Assembly (NCBI GenBank): GCA_035236585.1
Contig: CP141137.1
Location: 47,018,057 to 47,082,056 of the forward strand
Length of the DNA stretch: 64,000 nucleotides
Direction: 5' to 3'
DNA from: Warburgia ugandensis
Lineage: Eukaryota; Streptophyta; Magnoliopsida; Canellales; Canellaceae
Shown: positions 25,780 to 38,529 of the stretch, piece after piece
How positions within the stretch are numbered: position 1 is the stretch's first letter
How the letters are laid out: each line of letters opens with the position of its first letter
Position numbers and translations under genes: made by a program
Notes under the pieces: model-generated
Told to the model about the DNA's origin: nothing
Database searches by the model: none
Seen by the model: only the letters and a program-made list of their open reading frames with translations

Positions 25780-27134
25780 ACTCCTTTTTTATCTTTTATC
25801 TCAATGTCAAACTCTTAGAGTAAAAGAATCCATTTAATTAGTCTAGGTTTAGCATCTTTCTTAGAAAGAAGATACTTAAGGGCTGAGTGATCAGTGAAGA
25901 CGACTATTTTAGATCCAACCAAGTAAGACATGAATTTATCCCACATGAAGACAATTGCTAAAAGTTCCTTTTCCATAGTAGAATAATTCATTTAGGTGCT
26001 ATTTAGGGTCCTACTGGCATGGTAGATGACACATGATTTCAAAGAGTAGGCTCCAATCAAGTGGCTGAATAATGGGTGCAGTGGTTAACTTGTCTTTTAG
26101 CTTTATAAAAGCTTTCTAACAATCATCAATCCACTCGAAAGGAGTTTCCTTTGTAAGGAGGTGACACAACGGTTGGATATAGCACTAAAATCTTTAATTA
26201 ATCTCCTATAGAATCTTACATGACCTAGGAATGAGCTTATGTCCCTAATAGATTTGGGGATGGATAAATTGATAATGAGGTCAACTTTGGCTCTGTCTAC
26301 TATACCTTTGGATGACACGATGTGGCCAAGGACAATTCCCTTTGAAACTATAAAATGAGATTTCTCCCAATTAAGCACTAGGTTCTTTTCTTCACAATGA
26401 TTAAAGACTTTTCTTAAATTTTTAAGGCTTGTGTCATAGGAATCACCAAAAACAGAAAATTCATCCATGGAAACCTTTAGAATTCTCTCTACCATATCAC
26501 TGAAAATGCTCAACATGCAGTGTTGATATGTGGCAGGAGCATTACATAATCCAAATGGTATTCTTTTGTAAGCAAAAGTACCAAAAGGACATGTGAATGT
26601 GGTCTTTTCCTGATATTCGAGTGCAATTTCTATTTGGTTATACCTTGAATAACCATCCAGAAAATAATAGTACTAGTGTCCTACAACCCTTTCTAACATT
26701 TGGTCAACAAAAGGCAAAGGAAAATGGTCCTTCCTAATGACAGCATTCAATTTTCTATAGTCAATACACATACGCCAACCAGTGGTAACTCGAGTTGGAA
26801 TTAATTCATTGTTGGCATTAGTGGTCACTATCACTCCAAAATTCTTTGAAATGAACTAAGTAGGACTCACCCATTTGTTATCACTTATGGGATAGATGAT
26901 TCCCACATCAAGCAATTTAAGAACTTCTGCTCTAACCACATCTTTCATATTAGGGTTTAACCTTCTTTGCATTTGATGATATGGTTTAGTATTATCCTTT
27001 AGGTAGATTTGATGGGTGCATATTAAAGGGCTAATACCTTTAATGTCTACTAGGGTCCATCTTATTGCACTTTTATGTTCCCTAAGGATTTTGATCAATT
27101 GCTCCTCTTGAAATTTTTCCAATTGAGATAGCAT
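25780..27134 (-). pseudogene. pol: Reverse transcriptase-RNase H remnant of Athila-1
   Basis: Translated minus-strand blocks match Athila reverse transcriptase. An N-terminal part has KILREHKSAIRWTL and QIYLKDNTKPYHQMQRRLNP (26856-27134). A palm/thumb part has the VSMDEFSVFGDSYD region, where the family normally has its catalytic aspartates, and then NLVLNWEKSHF (26103-26516). RNase H sequence follows to about 25780. The gene is broken into several blocks. Confidence 0.88.
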
Positions 27135-27164
27135 ATTTGAGTTCAGAAGGTAGAGGTTTCAAAT

Positions 27165-27900
27165 CTAGCTGAGGAGGTTCAACTGAGTATGTAATGGGAG
27201 TGGACTCCCTTGGTGGAAGTTTCTCGAGCTAAGGTTTTCATTTTTTTGTATCCATAGGGGCACAGAATCAAGGAGGGAATTAACTTCCTCTATTAATGTG
27301 TCATCATCAAACTCATTAAAATGGGCCAAACAGGCCTTAAGTGGGTTCAACAAGGAAGATAACTGAAAATGATCTTGCACAATTGAATTTATCATATTGA
27401 CACAATGCAAGTCTTCTGTGGGTTCTCCAAGTTGTTTACAGATATCAAAGATGTTCAATTCTAATGTCAAGTTGTCAAACGAAAGCTTCATGATGCCATT
27501 TCTGTAGTTTATTAAGGCATTGGACGTAGTCAAGAATGGACATCCAAGGATGACAGGAATTTCTCACTGCTCATTCAGCACTAGTTGTGTGTCCAAAACT
27601 AAGAAATCAATTTGGAAAAGGAATTGCACTATTTGGAATAACACATCCTCTATTATGCCCCTAGGTATTACCACTGATCTATCAACCAGTTGAAGTGTAG
27701 TGGATGTTGGCTTGAGGTCTCCTAGTCCTAACTGAACATACACTATGCATGGTAACAAATTTACACTGGATCCAATATCTAATAAGGCCTAGTTAATCTT
27801 ATGGTTTCCAATGATGCAAATGAGAGTGGGGCAACCTAGATCCTTGTATTTCTAGGGTGTATGGTGATGAAGAATTGAACTTACTTGTTCAGTCACAAAT
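27165..27900 (-). pseudogene. pol: Protease region remnant of Athila-1
   Basis: Near 27740-27790 the minus strand encodes an aspartic-protease-like DIGSSVNLLP motif, followed by LKPTSTTLQLVDRSVVIPRG (27564-27730) as in plant Ty3/gypsy proteases. The linker to RT continues to 27165 with a DNLTLELNIFDICKQ segment. The gene is broken. Confidence 0.8.
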
Positions 27901-27926
27901 GTCTTCTTTTGCACATTCAATTTTCT

Positions 27927-29847
27927 TTAAATTGTACATAAATCCTTTAAAATTTTGGCATATGATGGGATTTGTTTTATTACATCTAAGATCGATATGT
28001 TGATCTTAACTTGCTTGAATATCTCCATAATCTCATCATTAGTGTTACTCTTTCTTTTGACACAACCTTTCAGGGAATGGAGCAAGGAATGGACATGGTT
28101 CAACACGTGGGGTGGGATCTTTTTCTTTAGATTTTTCTTTATTTTTAATAGTTTTTTTTTTCCTTTTTTAGTCTTTTGGGGCTCATCTTTATCAATTATT
28201 TTACCACTCCTAAGAATGGTAATAGCTTTAATCTCTTCCATGATAGAGCTTGATGATGCATTAGGTGTAGTTTCACTAATTGCATGCACACCCTTAGGAT
28301 TTGCTTGTGGTTGAGCTAGAAACTTTCCTTTTTTCATATTTTGCATCGTTTGACTCATCATATTTTTTAATTCAGTCATAAACTGGTTGGCTTGTTTTAT
28401 TTGAATTTCTAATTGAGAAATTTTCTTCTCCAGGTTTTGAGAGAGTTAATTATCCTCTACATGCCTTTTGGGTGGGGGCAAGTAAGGTCCAAAAGAAAGA
28501 GGTTGATGAATTTGGTATGGGAGAGGAATAAGTACTCCTTGGTTTTGTTGATGTTGGAATGGGCCTGGTTGTGAGACATTAGTAGTTGGTCCATTTCTCC
28601 AACTGAAATTTGGATGTTTCTCTAGTTGGGATTATATTTCTCTAAATATGTGGAGAAAGGTATTTTATAATTATTAAGTGCATTAGCCTCATCATGAAGT
28701 ACTTCTTGGAATGCTGGAATGGTAGGACATTCTTGAGTAAGATGGGTAGTACTTTCATAAATGTTACACACTTGTTCATAGTTATTTGAGGTTTTCTTTC
28801 CCATTTCTATAGTTTCTACTTTTCTAGCTAGGGTTGCTACTCTAGCATTAAGTTCATCTTTTTCAAACATGGCATACATACCTCCCTTGGTAGATGTGGT
28901 AGTGGGCTTAGGTCTATCTGAATGTTATGCTCTTTCTAAGTCAGCCCAGGTCTAGGTGCTTTCAGCTAGCCATTCCAAATACTCCTCGGCTCATCTGGTT
29001 GTTTATTCAAAAAGTTTCCATTGCACATCATCTCTACAAACTGATGCATGTCAAAATTAAGTCTTTAATAAAAGAAAATGATGATGCGCCATGGTTTATA
29101 GTCTTGATGTGGGCATGTGAATAATAGATCTTTGAACCTCTCCCAGCATTGGTAGAATGATTCTTTATCTTTTGTGGGTAAAGTTCATTATCTTATGATG
29201 AAGTGTATTTGTTTTACCTATAGGGAAATTTTTTTTCAAGAATTACCTAGTCATTTCATTATGGGTCCTTATGGAACCTGATAGTAGTGCATTAAACCAT
29301 ATTTTTTCTTTTTGCTTTAAAGCGAAAGGAAATAGCTTAAGCCTAACAATATTAAGACCTATATTTTATGTACTTTGGGTACTACATACCTCATCAAACT
29401 CTTTAAAGTGCAAATAAGGACTCTCATTGTCTAAACCATGAAATTTGGGAAGTAATTGGATTACTCCCATTTTTAATTCTAACACACTAGTATTCTGAGG
29501 TAGAATGAAACAAGATGGTATACTGGTGTGTGTAGGATGAAGGTAGTCCCTTAAAGTTCTTCCATGAAGATTTTGATAAACATCATTGTCTTCATGGTCA
29601 CTTTGTTGGTCCTATTCCCTATTTCCATTCCTTCTCCAATTTCTTTGCGTATGATTATTACTCCCTGGTGGAGGTTGATATCCATCATCAATTGAGGTGG
29701 TGGGTCCTCATTCATGATGAGTGGAGGGTCTTGATCACCTATGACACTACCATGGGGTGAGTTATCCCTTGATCGTTGATCAAACATTATTTGTATATTG
29801 TCATAGTTGACTAACCTATTGGTTTTGTCACGTATCCAAAAGGGCAT
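27927..29847 (-). pseudogene. gag: gag remnant of Athila-1
   Basis: On the minus strand it starts near 29847 with MPFWIRDKTNRL. The zinc-knuckle region has the Athila pattern CNIYESTTHLTQECPT (28622-28879), followed by a QEVLHDEANALNNYK block. The C-terminal part has AQPQANPKGVHAI and AITILRSGKIID (27927-28379), both characteristic of Athila gag. The frame is broken in several places. Confidence 0.87.
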
Positions 29848-30039
29848 ACAATGAAAGATCTTTTTTTTTTTTTTTTTTTTTTTTGGAAGACTATCCTAAA
29901 TGATGCGACTTAAATGCCTAGAATGATGCACAATCAAGGACACAATCAAGCAATCCCATAAGGCTAACAAGCATAGATAATTTCATTTCTTGATTTTGTA
30001 TGGAGATGATTCTTTTAATTAGCCTAATCTAATGCTCCT

Positions 30040-30420
30040 CCTCTCATTCAGAGTTGACTATTTCTTACCAATTAGGTTCTGCTCTAGAGTAGTTAATACA
30101 ATCCTCGTGTCAGGAGGCATTTAGACCTCAATAGATGTCAACGGAAGGCATGGAGAAATCACTTGGATTTTATGACACCCACTATAACCACAATGATCAG
30201 AAGCCACTAGAGTGATAATAGATCGCATCCTATTAAGAGGGTCCTACGAGCACATGACAGCCCTATAGGTCTCCTCTAATTGATTTTACGTTAATTTGAA
30301 AGCTAAGGTTGTGCGCTTGTGGTGATTATCCTAAGTGGGCCAAGAGGTGATGATCAAACCACCCTTGATATTGTGGTGTCGGGTTCCCTTACTAATTAAT
30401 TTTCACACTCCATGGCAGTT
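30040..30420 (-). repeat. Shared Athila/LTR module (Athila-1 copy)
   Basis: Plus-strand blocks 'aggttctgctctagagtag', 'atcacttggattttatgaca' and 'gtgataatagatcgcatcc' match 56740-57120 directly. In reverse complement they match 6480-6860 and 60270-60660. All four copies are in the sense direction of their host element. Confidence 0.75.
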
Positions 30421-31024
30421 CGATCAACATATAAATCACCTTAAACTAATAAATGTGTCCTAAAATGCAATTTAAAACAATAAACTAATACAAAACCCTA
30501 AAATGCAATAGTTATAAAAAAATACTTTTTATATGCAATTATTCTATCAACCAATGCAAAATTTTTCTAAATGCAAACTCTAATCTATGAAATAAAAGGA
30601 GTGAGAGAAACATACAGTGGGGTTTCTGATGAAGATCAAGTATGGGCTACCATATCCCATACTTGCCCTGTTTTATTACAACCCTTTTAAAAATTAAAAT
30701 TACAAATTACAAATTACAAATAGGCCTCACTACAAGATTACTCAAAAGAAAATAAAATTACTAATCTAAGAAAGTAGGGCAATTTCTTTTTTGATGAAGA
30801 TCCACTTGTCAATTCCTTGCACTTTCCAATTTCCTAAAATAAGAAAGATAGAAATAAGTACCAAATTCAGAAAATAATGTAATTATGCACTAAAAAATTT
30901 AAAAAAATGCACCTAAAAATGCCTAAAATGCTAAAATTATGCAATTCCTATAATAATAAAAAAAAATTGGATTTTTCTAATTTTTTGGATTTTTAATTAA
31001 ATTTTATAAAAACTCCATTGTGGG

Positions 31025-31042
31025 TCCCCAACAATGGCACCA
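31025..31042 (-). promoter_or_regulatory. Primer-binding site of Athila-1, tRNA-Asp type
   Basis: The minus strand reads TGGTGCCATTGTTGGGGA, close to the TGGCGCCGTTGCCGGGGA site typical of Athila/Tat elements. It lies six bases inside the 5' LTR. Confidence 0.85.
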
Positions 31043-31048
31043 AAAATT

Positions 31049-31890
31049 TGTTGTTGTTTTTCACAAGTGCATGGGCTATTATAGTATAACTAATGCAAGT
31101 ATGGGTCGATCCCACGATTATTGGACTTAAAAGAGTTTAAATAAAATTTAATTGACAAAAAAAAGAACATAATAGAAATAAACTAACAATAAAATAAAAT
31201 TCTAAATTTATTTAAATGCTACAATTTACAAAATTTCTGATTCTAAAAAAATAGAAAATGAAACTAAATAAACAATCTTGGATAGCACTGTCCCTAGATA
31301 AGCAGAACATGGATATGGAAAAACTCGAATAGAAAAAGGATACAGATGTCATTAAAATCCAAGACATAGAAAGAATTTTTGTTTATTTTCCTAAGGGCAA
31401 AACTGAATTTTTTTCTAGAATTCTGGTTTTAAAGGAAAACCAGAGAATCCAGCCTGACGAAGGAGGAAGATGACGAAGATGGGAAAGCTGGAGAAGAAGG
31501 GAAATCAGGGGAAATTAGAGGAGGTGTGGTGGAGCAGAGGGACTACCTATGCTAGCTGAGGGTGGTGGACCACAATGCACAATGTCTGCTGCTATGCTAC
31601 CAATGGTGATGGAGGCTATGTAGGGCTATATAGAGGAGAAGCTGACCGTCCAGCATTGATGGAGCAGAGAAGGGGGGCTGATTTGGCTGGTGATGCCGAA
31701 CAGAGGGAGATGCTATACAGAGATGGAGCTAGTTTGTGCATTAAACTGAGGAAGGAGCAGTGATGGAGATGTTGGCCTAATCTGTGCTAGGAGGAAGAGG
31801 GAGGTGGTGATGCTGTTACAATGGGAGCAATGGGAATTCCCGTCTCTGCTGGGTAGTGGAATAGGGAGAATTGGCTAGCAGAGAAAAGAG

Positions 31891-31929
<39 letters not shown>

Positions 31930-33122
31930 CACCGGTCTGGTGCTGTGCTAGAGTCGCAGGTGAATAGGTGGGTTGGGGAGGAAGAGAGGAGTGCGGAGTT
32001 CTGACATTTGGAAGCTAGCCTAGGTGAATGAAAAGAAAAGAAGGGAACCGAGAGAAGGAGAAGGGGGTGAGTGCAGCTACCTCAAGCCGTACTATTTGGT
32101 GCGGAGAAGCAAATCTGACCTCTAAACAAGGAGATGAGGAGGAGATGGGGAGAGAGAAGGGAGGAGAGAAAGTAAAAGAGGGTCAAGCCGGCATCAGTGA
32201 TTTTCTCAGGCACTACGCTAGAAGGAAGTGGACAGAGAGAAGAGAGGAGGAATTGAGAGTGAAAGAGCAGGAGAGGAAGATAGGAAGAATAGAGGAGAAG
32301 GTGAACGAGAGAGGAGGAGAAAGATAGAGGGGTGGCTGTTTGGTTTTGTGCTCAAAGGGGAGAGAGAGAGAGTGAGAGGGGGGCGGGGGAAGAGCTAGGC
32401 TAGGTGCAAGGAAGAAAAGAGAGACAGAGAAAATGAGAAAGATAAGGTGAAAGAGATAGAGGGTACGGTTGGTTGGCTAGAGGAGAAGGAGAACAAGATA
32501 AAGACAGATAGCAAAGGAGAGGGTGACCATGGGAGAGGATGAGAAGAGATAGAGATAACTTGGTGCAGTGTTATGCCAGGAAGAACTGGGGTGAGAGAGG
32601 GTGAAGTAGAAGAGAGAGGGAAGAGAGAGGGGAAACGATAAAGACATGGGTGAGAGAGGGAATGAGAGATTGAGGAGAGGGAGAGATCTACCAGCCTTCC
32701 AAAACTTGCAAAACTCCTCATTCTTCAAAATTCTTCCTTTTTTATAAATTTTCTAGAGTTTGTGTTTGATTCAAACTCCTCTTCTTCTTCCTTATCCATC
32801 TAGGTCTCCTGATGATCTTCAAATTCTTCTTTTTCTAGGAAGCGTCCTCATCCTGATCTAATCCATCTGTCTTGATCTAGATCATCCAATTTAATCTGAT
32901 TGATCTGCAATGCACATGACCAAATTAGAATCATCTAAATCGTTTATTACTCCTTTGCTTAGCTCTAATGATCATATGACCATCAAATTTTGTAATTCAA
33001 TGATTGGATGGTCAATTAGAGCTAAAATGATATATTTTATGTAAAATCTCAAAATTGATTACTTAGATGATCTAATTGAATACTAAATTAGGGGTATTTT
33101 GATCAAAATTGAACACTTATCA
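31049..33122 (-). repeat. 5' LTR of Athila-1
   Basis: 2074 bp, bounded by TG...CA and by TAAGT on the outside (33123-33127). It has a short (GA)n run at 31894-31926 that the other LTR lacks, which explains part of the length difference. Confidence 0.93.
31894..31926. repeat. (GA)n microsatellite in the Athila-1 5' LTR
   Basis: About 16 repeats, not present at the equivalent place in the 3' LTR (about 21530-21550). The expansion therefore followed insertion. Confidence 0.9.
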
Positions 33123-33905
33123 TAAGTGTATTTCTATTTTTGTGGATTTATGACATGTGCTTTCACTTGGTGGATTTTGTGCTAGGAAGGTTGTAGTGTT
33201 GGCCACCAACCCTCTTAACTTTATGAGATCATAGACACCTACCCCTAAGATGGGAAAACATCATAGGAAATGGTTTCATGGGTAGTCAACACTACATGTC
33301 CGACTAACCCCCATGCATGGAGGACACTTAACGTTTGGTGTAGACAGGGAGCAGCAATTGATAGACCAGGGAGTTAGTTACCAATGCAGCATGGCGATCC
33401 ATATGTTTATTTGGAATGTCACATGGCATTATGATTATTGCCCAAATTGATATATCCATATAAACCAAGATGTGATGACGCGTGGAGGAGTGGTATGAGT
33501 ACTAATGATCAGATGTGAGAGCTGTTGTACACTCGATGGACACTAGTGGCTTATGCACACTCCTATTCATGACATGCACTCATGCTTGATGTAATGGATT
33601 TGATTTTACTTGACACTATCAGATTTATGAGTTATGTTTTATACTATGTTATGCATGTCATGTTGATTTGCCTCATGTGATTCTTATGATTTGTATGAGA
33701 TCTTACATGCTATACTGGAATTTTGGTTTTGACATGAATTATATATCAATACTATTCTATTTATGAGACTTGAAATATTCAGTTTTCATGCCATTATTGC
33801 ATCCATGAGTTTTATTACGATACCGTGTGTTTTATCCATGACACTATCAGTATCCATTTGTTGAATATTCAATGTCTATGTTCCTACATAAACAATAGCT
33901 TGCTA

Positions 33906-33932
33906 AGGCATTATTGTTTTATTGCAATGCCT
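33906..33932 (+). promoter_or_regulatory. Conserved LTR hairpin (LTR E)
   Basis: AGGCATT (33906-33912) pairs with AATGCCT (33926-33932) after 'caatagcttgctaa'. It lies about 520-550 bp before the LTR end. Confidence 0.7.
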
Positions 33933-34524
33933 CAAAATATAGACTGGGACACCATGAAAGGAAAATAGGTGGAGGATCACTAAAGGCGGTGGGGATCACC
34001 AGAGCATTTTGAGACGATCATTCCAATGTATGTAGTCGATTTGACATAATTTTGGACTATTATATGGGTTTAATATATATATATATAAATGTTCCCTTAT
34101 GCATATCCTAGACTTGTGGACCTAGCCTTATGGATGGATGTTAGAGTCATGATGGATAGACCCTAGTTCTTCATGATTTTAGTATTTCGAGTATTATTAC
34201 TCATGATTTTTATGCAATCAGATATGACACGTCTTATGTCATGTCCCGATATCATTTATTGTATTCACCTTTATCGTGTTTTCTCATGGATGGCTTGATG
34301 CCCAAACGTTAGAAAAAATGTGTTGTTACTTAGTTTTCATGCTTTTGAAATAATTTAAATTTATTAATATTTGAAAAAAAAAAAAAAAAGGGATCCTGCC
34401 TATTTTATATTTATAATATATATGTATTTAGGGTTTGAAATTTTAGGGTGTCACAACAATCCTGCTCAACCTGTCAGGTTAGGCAGTGCTAGGAGTTGCT
34501 ATCGCCAACAATCAAGAGGAATAG

Positions 34525-34628
<104 letters not shown>

Positions 34629-35347
34629 CCAATGGTAGGCCGGATTAGACAGTCTTGCCAAACCATCCATGCTGAAGAAGATGGGGAAAAGGGAAAAGTG
34701 GGTTTGGCATGGCCAGTTTTCACTTGCCAGTGTGTCGGGTTGGCTGCACCAAAAGGAGGTGAAGATAGGAAGGGTTTGGGTTGGCCAGAATTCATGGTGG
34801 TCGGCATGGGCAATGCAATTGCCAATGGAAGCCATGGGCTAATCCTACTAGCGTGGAAGGGAGGAGAACAGGCTAGAGGAACTAGCAAGAGAGAAGGAAG
34901 AAGGGGGCAGCCCTTAACACAAGCTGCCCAGCCATTTTCACCAGCCAGATTGCTCATATTAAATGCCTACGTAGGGAGGAAAATGTGGAGGGGAAAAGAC
35001 GCGTGACAAAACTGCTAGTGAGGGGGTGCAATTATAAAAATGAACCCTCCTTTTTAGCCAGTTTTCTATTATTATTTTATTTAAATTGTATTGATAGGCC
35101 CCATTATTAAAATTACTCAAATGACCCTATATTTTAAAATCTTATAACTTCTTCATATGAACTCCAATTTTAGCATACTTAATGTCTTTGGAATTGTTTT
35201 TCTATGCAGATTGTAAATATCAATGTTTCAAAGGTTGATTCCTTGTCTTTCACCAATTATCCCTAAATAATTTAAATTCTACATTTCTCCTTTTCACTAA
35301 ATTTATATATAATATAATATAATAAATATTAGATGTGTTATAATTAG

Positions 35348-36870
35348 CCATCCAAAGCCTAGCCTAATTGGTTTCGAAAAAGAAATACCTCCCTACTGGA
35401 AATTCCTGCATGAACATTCCACCATGTCCACTCAAGACATGGTTAGAAACCCATGTAATCCAACCATTTCATTTATGAAACCTCAACCTACTAATAGATT
35501 TATTAGTCAATTATAAATCTCCTAAGAATTCCCATTCATTTTCCAACTAACCAAAGACCAAAAGTCCCTCAACTTAATGTCCCTCTCTACTAGTTTTCTA
35601 CAGGGAGCATCCTATTCACCCTTGCTCTTCCATACTAAATACAATCATTTCAAAGTTAAAATGCTAGGATACAATTATCACTTATAGGGGTATGAAATGT
35701 GCATGCAATTTCCTCAAAATCATTTAACCCATTACTATCCACCAATGCTCTAACAAGATTGAAATGACACCTCAATTTCCAGCAGGAGTTAGTAGGAAGT
35801 AATGGCCATTTCTTGTTCATAAGTCCTTTTATTCTGCTTCTTTTTAAGTAAAATTAAATCCCAACAAGAAGGCATTTAGTTATCATTTTGTTAACAATAA
35901 AAATGCTTCACCAAAAGATGGAAATTAAAAGTGTTTTACTACTACACGTTTAAACAAGTTTATACCCATATCGCAGTCCACTTCAAGCAATTCAAAACAT
36001 GATTCTAGAAATCTAAATTTTGTGCAATCCTTTGGTAGGAAACCATGTAATTACTACAGTATACTAAGCCATTAACAATTATGAACAATTTGACATGAGA
36101 GTCATAAAGAAATAAATTCCAAGTAGTAAGTAATTCCATATGCATAAGACGTACTGTAGCATGATGTAAGGTGGGAATTTAAGCTTTGAAATCATGGAAT
36201 TTCTTTGGCTAAATCTCAAACCTATATTAACAATCTTCTTATGCTCCCCTAACTGGTAATAGAAGTCCTCAACCCTCTATTTATGATTGCAAGGAGTTTC
36301 CCAACAACTGCGCACTTTCCACCTTGGTGTCCTCCTCTTCCTTGCAATTCCAACTTCAAGCACTATCCAATTTAACTTCAATTCCCACAATTCTTCACTC
36401 CATATCTTTCACCTTCAAGCTCACCCTAAAGCCACTAATTCTAATCCCTTCCTTGCAAATTTCACTACTGGTTTTCTTGGTTCTTCTTAGGTCTCCTTCA
36501 AATTTCCATGGCAGCTACCTAGCTCCAAATTTCTATTCCAAGGTTGAAGACACTTTGCGTCTTTAGGGCCTTTCAACTGGAAATCCTTCACAACCTCCAA
36601 TTTCTTCCTCGGTCTTTCTCTAATCCCTAGTTGCAAGTCCTCCCTTCATTCTCCCAAAGTTTATCCTTCTTTTGCTAGCTCTCCTTGCTAGTTTTCCACA
36701 CTAGCTTCACTCCCTTAGGGTAGGCGCATGGGCTAGGTAGAAATTCTCTAACCCAGCCCTCGACCCCCATGTATACTTAACTCAATGATGTGTCGTAACT
36801 AGCTATTCCCATGCATGAGCCCAACTTCCCCCTTCTATTGAATCACATGGTGGATGGGATTTTTTTTATG
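35348..36870. other. Unassigned DNA between solo LTR C and the hAT element
   Basis: No convincing gene or element is seen. The right part (36240-36720) is pyrimidine-rich and, with a 'ctatttatg' box at about 36277, resembles the promoter/leader of an LTR. However, no LTR ends were found. The sequence continues after the hAT insertion at 52964. Confidence 0.4.
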
Positions 36871-36878
36871 CATGGGAT

Positions 36879-36890
36879 TAGGGGTGGCAA
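36879..36890 (+). repeat. Left terminal inverted repeat of the hAT
   Basis: TAGGGGTGGCAA, directly after the target duplication CATGGGAT. It is followed by the 'acatgacccgataacac' sequence common in plant hAT ends. Confidence 0.88.
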
Positions 36891-37027
36891 AATATGACAT
36901 GACCCGATAACACAACTTGAACTCGACAAGGAGTTAGTGGATTAGGGTTGAGTCTTATTGTGTTTGTGTCATTTATCAAGTCAACCCAAAAATAACATGC
37001 TAAAATCATGTCATGTTCACATCAAAC

Positions 37028-37138
37028 CATGTTGACTTGTCTGACACGCGACCTATTAACCCATCATGTTGACTCGTCTGACACGCGACCTATTAACCCA
37101 TCATATTGACTTGTTTGACTCATGACCTATTAAACCAT
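37028..37138 (+). repeat. 37-bp subterminal repeat of the hAT, three copies
   Basis: Three adjacent units of 'cat(g/a)ttgact(t/c)gt' plus 'gacctattaacccat'. Subterminal repeats of this kind bind transposase in Ac-like elements; here that role is inferred only. Confidence 0.82.
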
Positions 37139-37194
37139 TGTGTTGACCCATCTAAGTTGCAAAATTAACACAACCTGATTTATCTATCTTAATA

Positions 37195-37810
37195 AAAAGG
37201 ACAGTTACCCAAAAATCATCCTTTATTCTTACTAACATTGATATAAATTTATACAAGAAGGTTCCTACAAAACCATCCTATATTCTTATACTAATATAGG
37301 ATAGTAACTTTATAACTACGACCCTATTATAATGTAATAATATAAGATGATTTCCATTAACCTTCTTACATATTACTATAATAATAAAGGATGGTTCTTC
37401 AATAACCATCCTATATTACTATAATAAAAAGGACAATTTCTCAACAACCACCCTATAATATTTAGTAATATAGGATGGTTATGGAAAACTGTCATATTCT
37501 GATTATGGAAAATTGTCCTATATTCTTACACTACTATAAAATAGTAAGTTGGTAACTTAGTAACCAGTAAGCTCAATAATATAAGACAGTTTTTAATAAC
37601 GGTACTATATTACAATAATAATATAGGACAGTTTTTAATAATCATCCTATATTACTATAATAATATAAGACAACCTATATTCTTTAGTAATATAGGATGG
37701 TTATTGAAAACCATCCTGTATTCTTATAGCAATATAGGATGTTTTTTCATCGACTGTCTTATATGAGTTATAATATAATACGATTTTTGAATAATGGTCC
37801 TATATTGTAC
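37195..37810. repeat. Left subterminal repeat array of the CACTA element
   Basis: At least a dozen copies of 'ataggatggtt' and its inverse 'aaccatcctat' with small changes, in both directions, spaced about 20-50 bp apart. The pairs form many potential short hairpins. Confidence 0.82.
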
Positions 37811-37891
37811 ACTTTTCTAATCTTAACCAGTATCTATATTTTTTTGTTGGTTCTATTTGTTATTTACATTCTTCCTATAGTTATAGTTTTC

Positions 37892-38488
37892 AAAGTACAT
37901 TAATTCAATGGTCACTATGTGACAAAATAACACATTCACTCCCTTCTATAGGCTACATTTACAATCATTGTACACATTCACTTCCAAGTTCCAACATTCC
38001 AAATTTAACTTCTCTATAGACTTCACATTGAATTGAATTAAAGAAAAAACACATATACATTGACTTCTCCATAGACAACTATATATCTAGTTCCACACCA
38101 ACTTCCCATCATTGAAATAAAGAAAGCACACACATACTTTAATCAAAAGAAAAATGGAATACATCCATAGAAATGAACTTATGTTTTGTATTTCATTTGA
38201 GTAAAAAGTATGTTAATTCAATAGTCACTATGTCACAAAATAACACATTCACTTTGCTTCTATAGGCTACATTTACAATCATTGTACACATTTCCAACAT
38301 TCCACATTTAACTTCTCCATACACTTCACATAGAATTGAACTAAAGAAAGCACACTATATAGTCACACTTCTCCATAGTCACCAACTTTCCATCATTGAA
38401 ATAAAGAAAGCATACACATACCTCAATCAAAAGCAAAATGGAATACATCCATAGAAATTAACTTATTTTTTGTATTTCATTTGAGTAA
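37892..38488. repeat. About 300-bp tandem duplication in the CACTA element
   Basis: Copies 37892-38204 and 38205-38488 share 'taattcaatggtcactatg', 'aggctacatttacaatcat' and 'atggaatacatccatagaa' and differ by small indels. It lies between the left array and the 3' end of the CACTA gene. Confidence 0.88.
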
Positions 38489-38529
38489 AAAGTACGTGCA
38501 TTCATTAAAATCAGTGAACTACAAATTAA

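Larger units (their letters stand above)
29848..31048 (-). promoter_or_regulatory. Athila-1 leader (5' untranslated region)
   Basis: 1.2 kb between primer site and gag. It ends with a 24-base T run (29861-29884, poly-A in the sense strand). It contains the roughly 400-bp module (30040-30420) also found in Athila-2 and inside LTRs B and H. Leaders of LTR retrotransposons usually carry packaging and dimerisation signals; whether this module does so is unknown. Confidence 0.75.
20678..33122 (-). mobile_element. Athila-type Ty3/gypsy retrotransposon (Athila-1), both LTRs present, fossil
   Basis: A 12,445-bp element on the minus strand with LTRs 31049-33122 (5') and 20678-22711 (3'), primer site 31025-31042, a 1.2-kb leader, gag, protease, RT-RNase H, integrase and a 1.66-kb 3' non-coding region. 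A perfect TAAGT duplication flanks it (20673-20677 and 33123-33127), so it is a single insertion into LTR E. A hand alignment of the last 385 bp of the two LTRs gives about 32 differences (about 8 percent), mostly transitions. With a plant rate near 1.3e-8 per site per year this suggests roughly three million years, more if the lineage evolves slowly. The coding region is broken into many blocks. Confidence 0.93.

Noticed and set aside
36240-36720. Possible host gene promoter and first exon
   Set aside because: There is a TATA-like box and open pyrimidine-rich sequence, but no conserved protein or splice pattern. It resembles LTR leaders instead.
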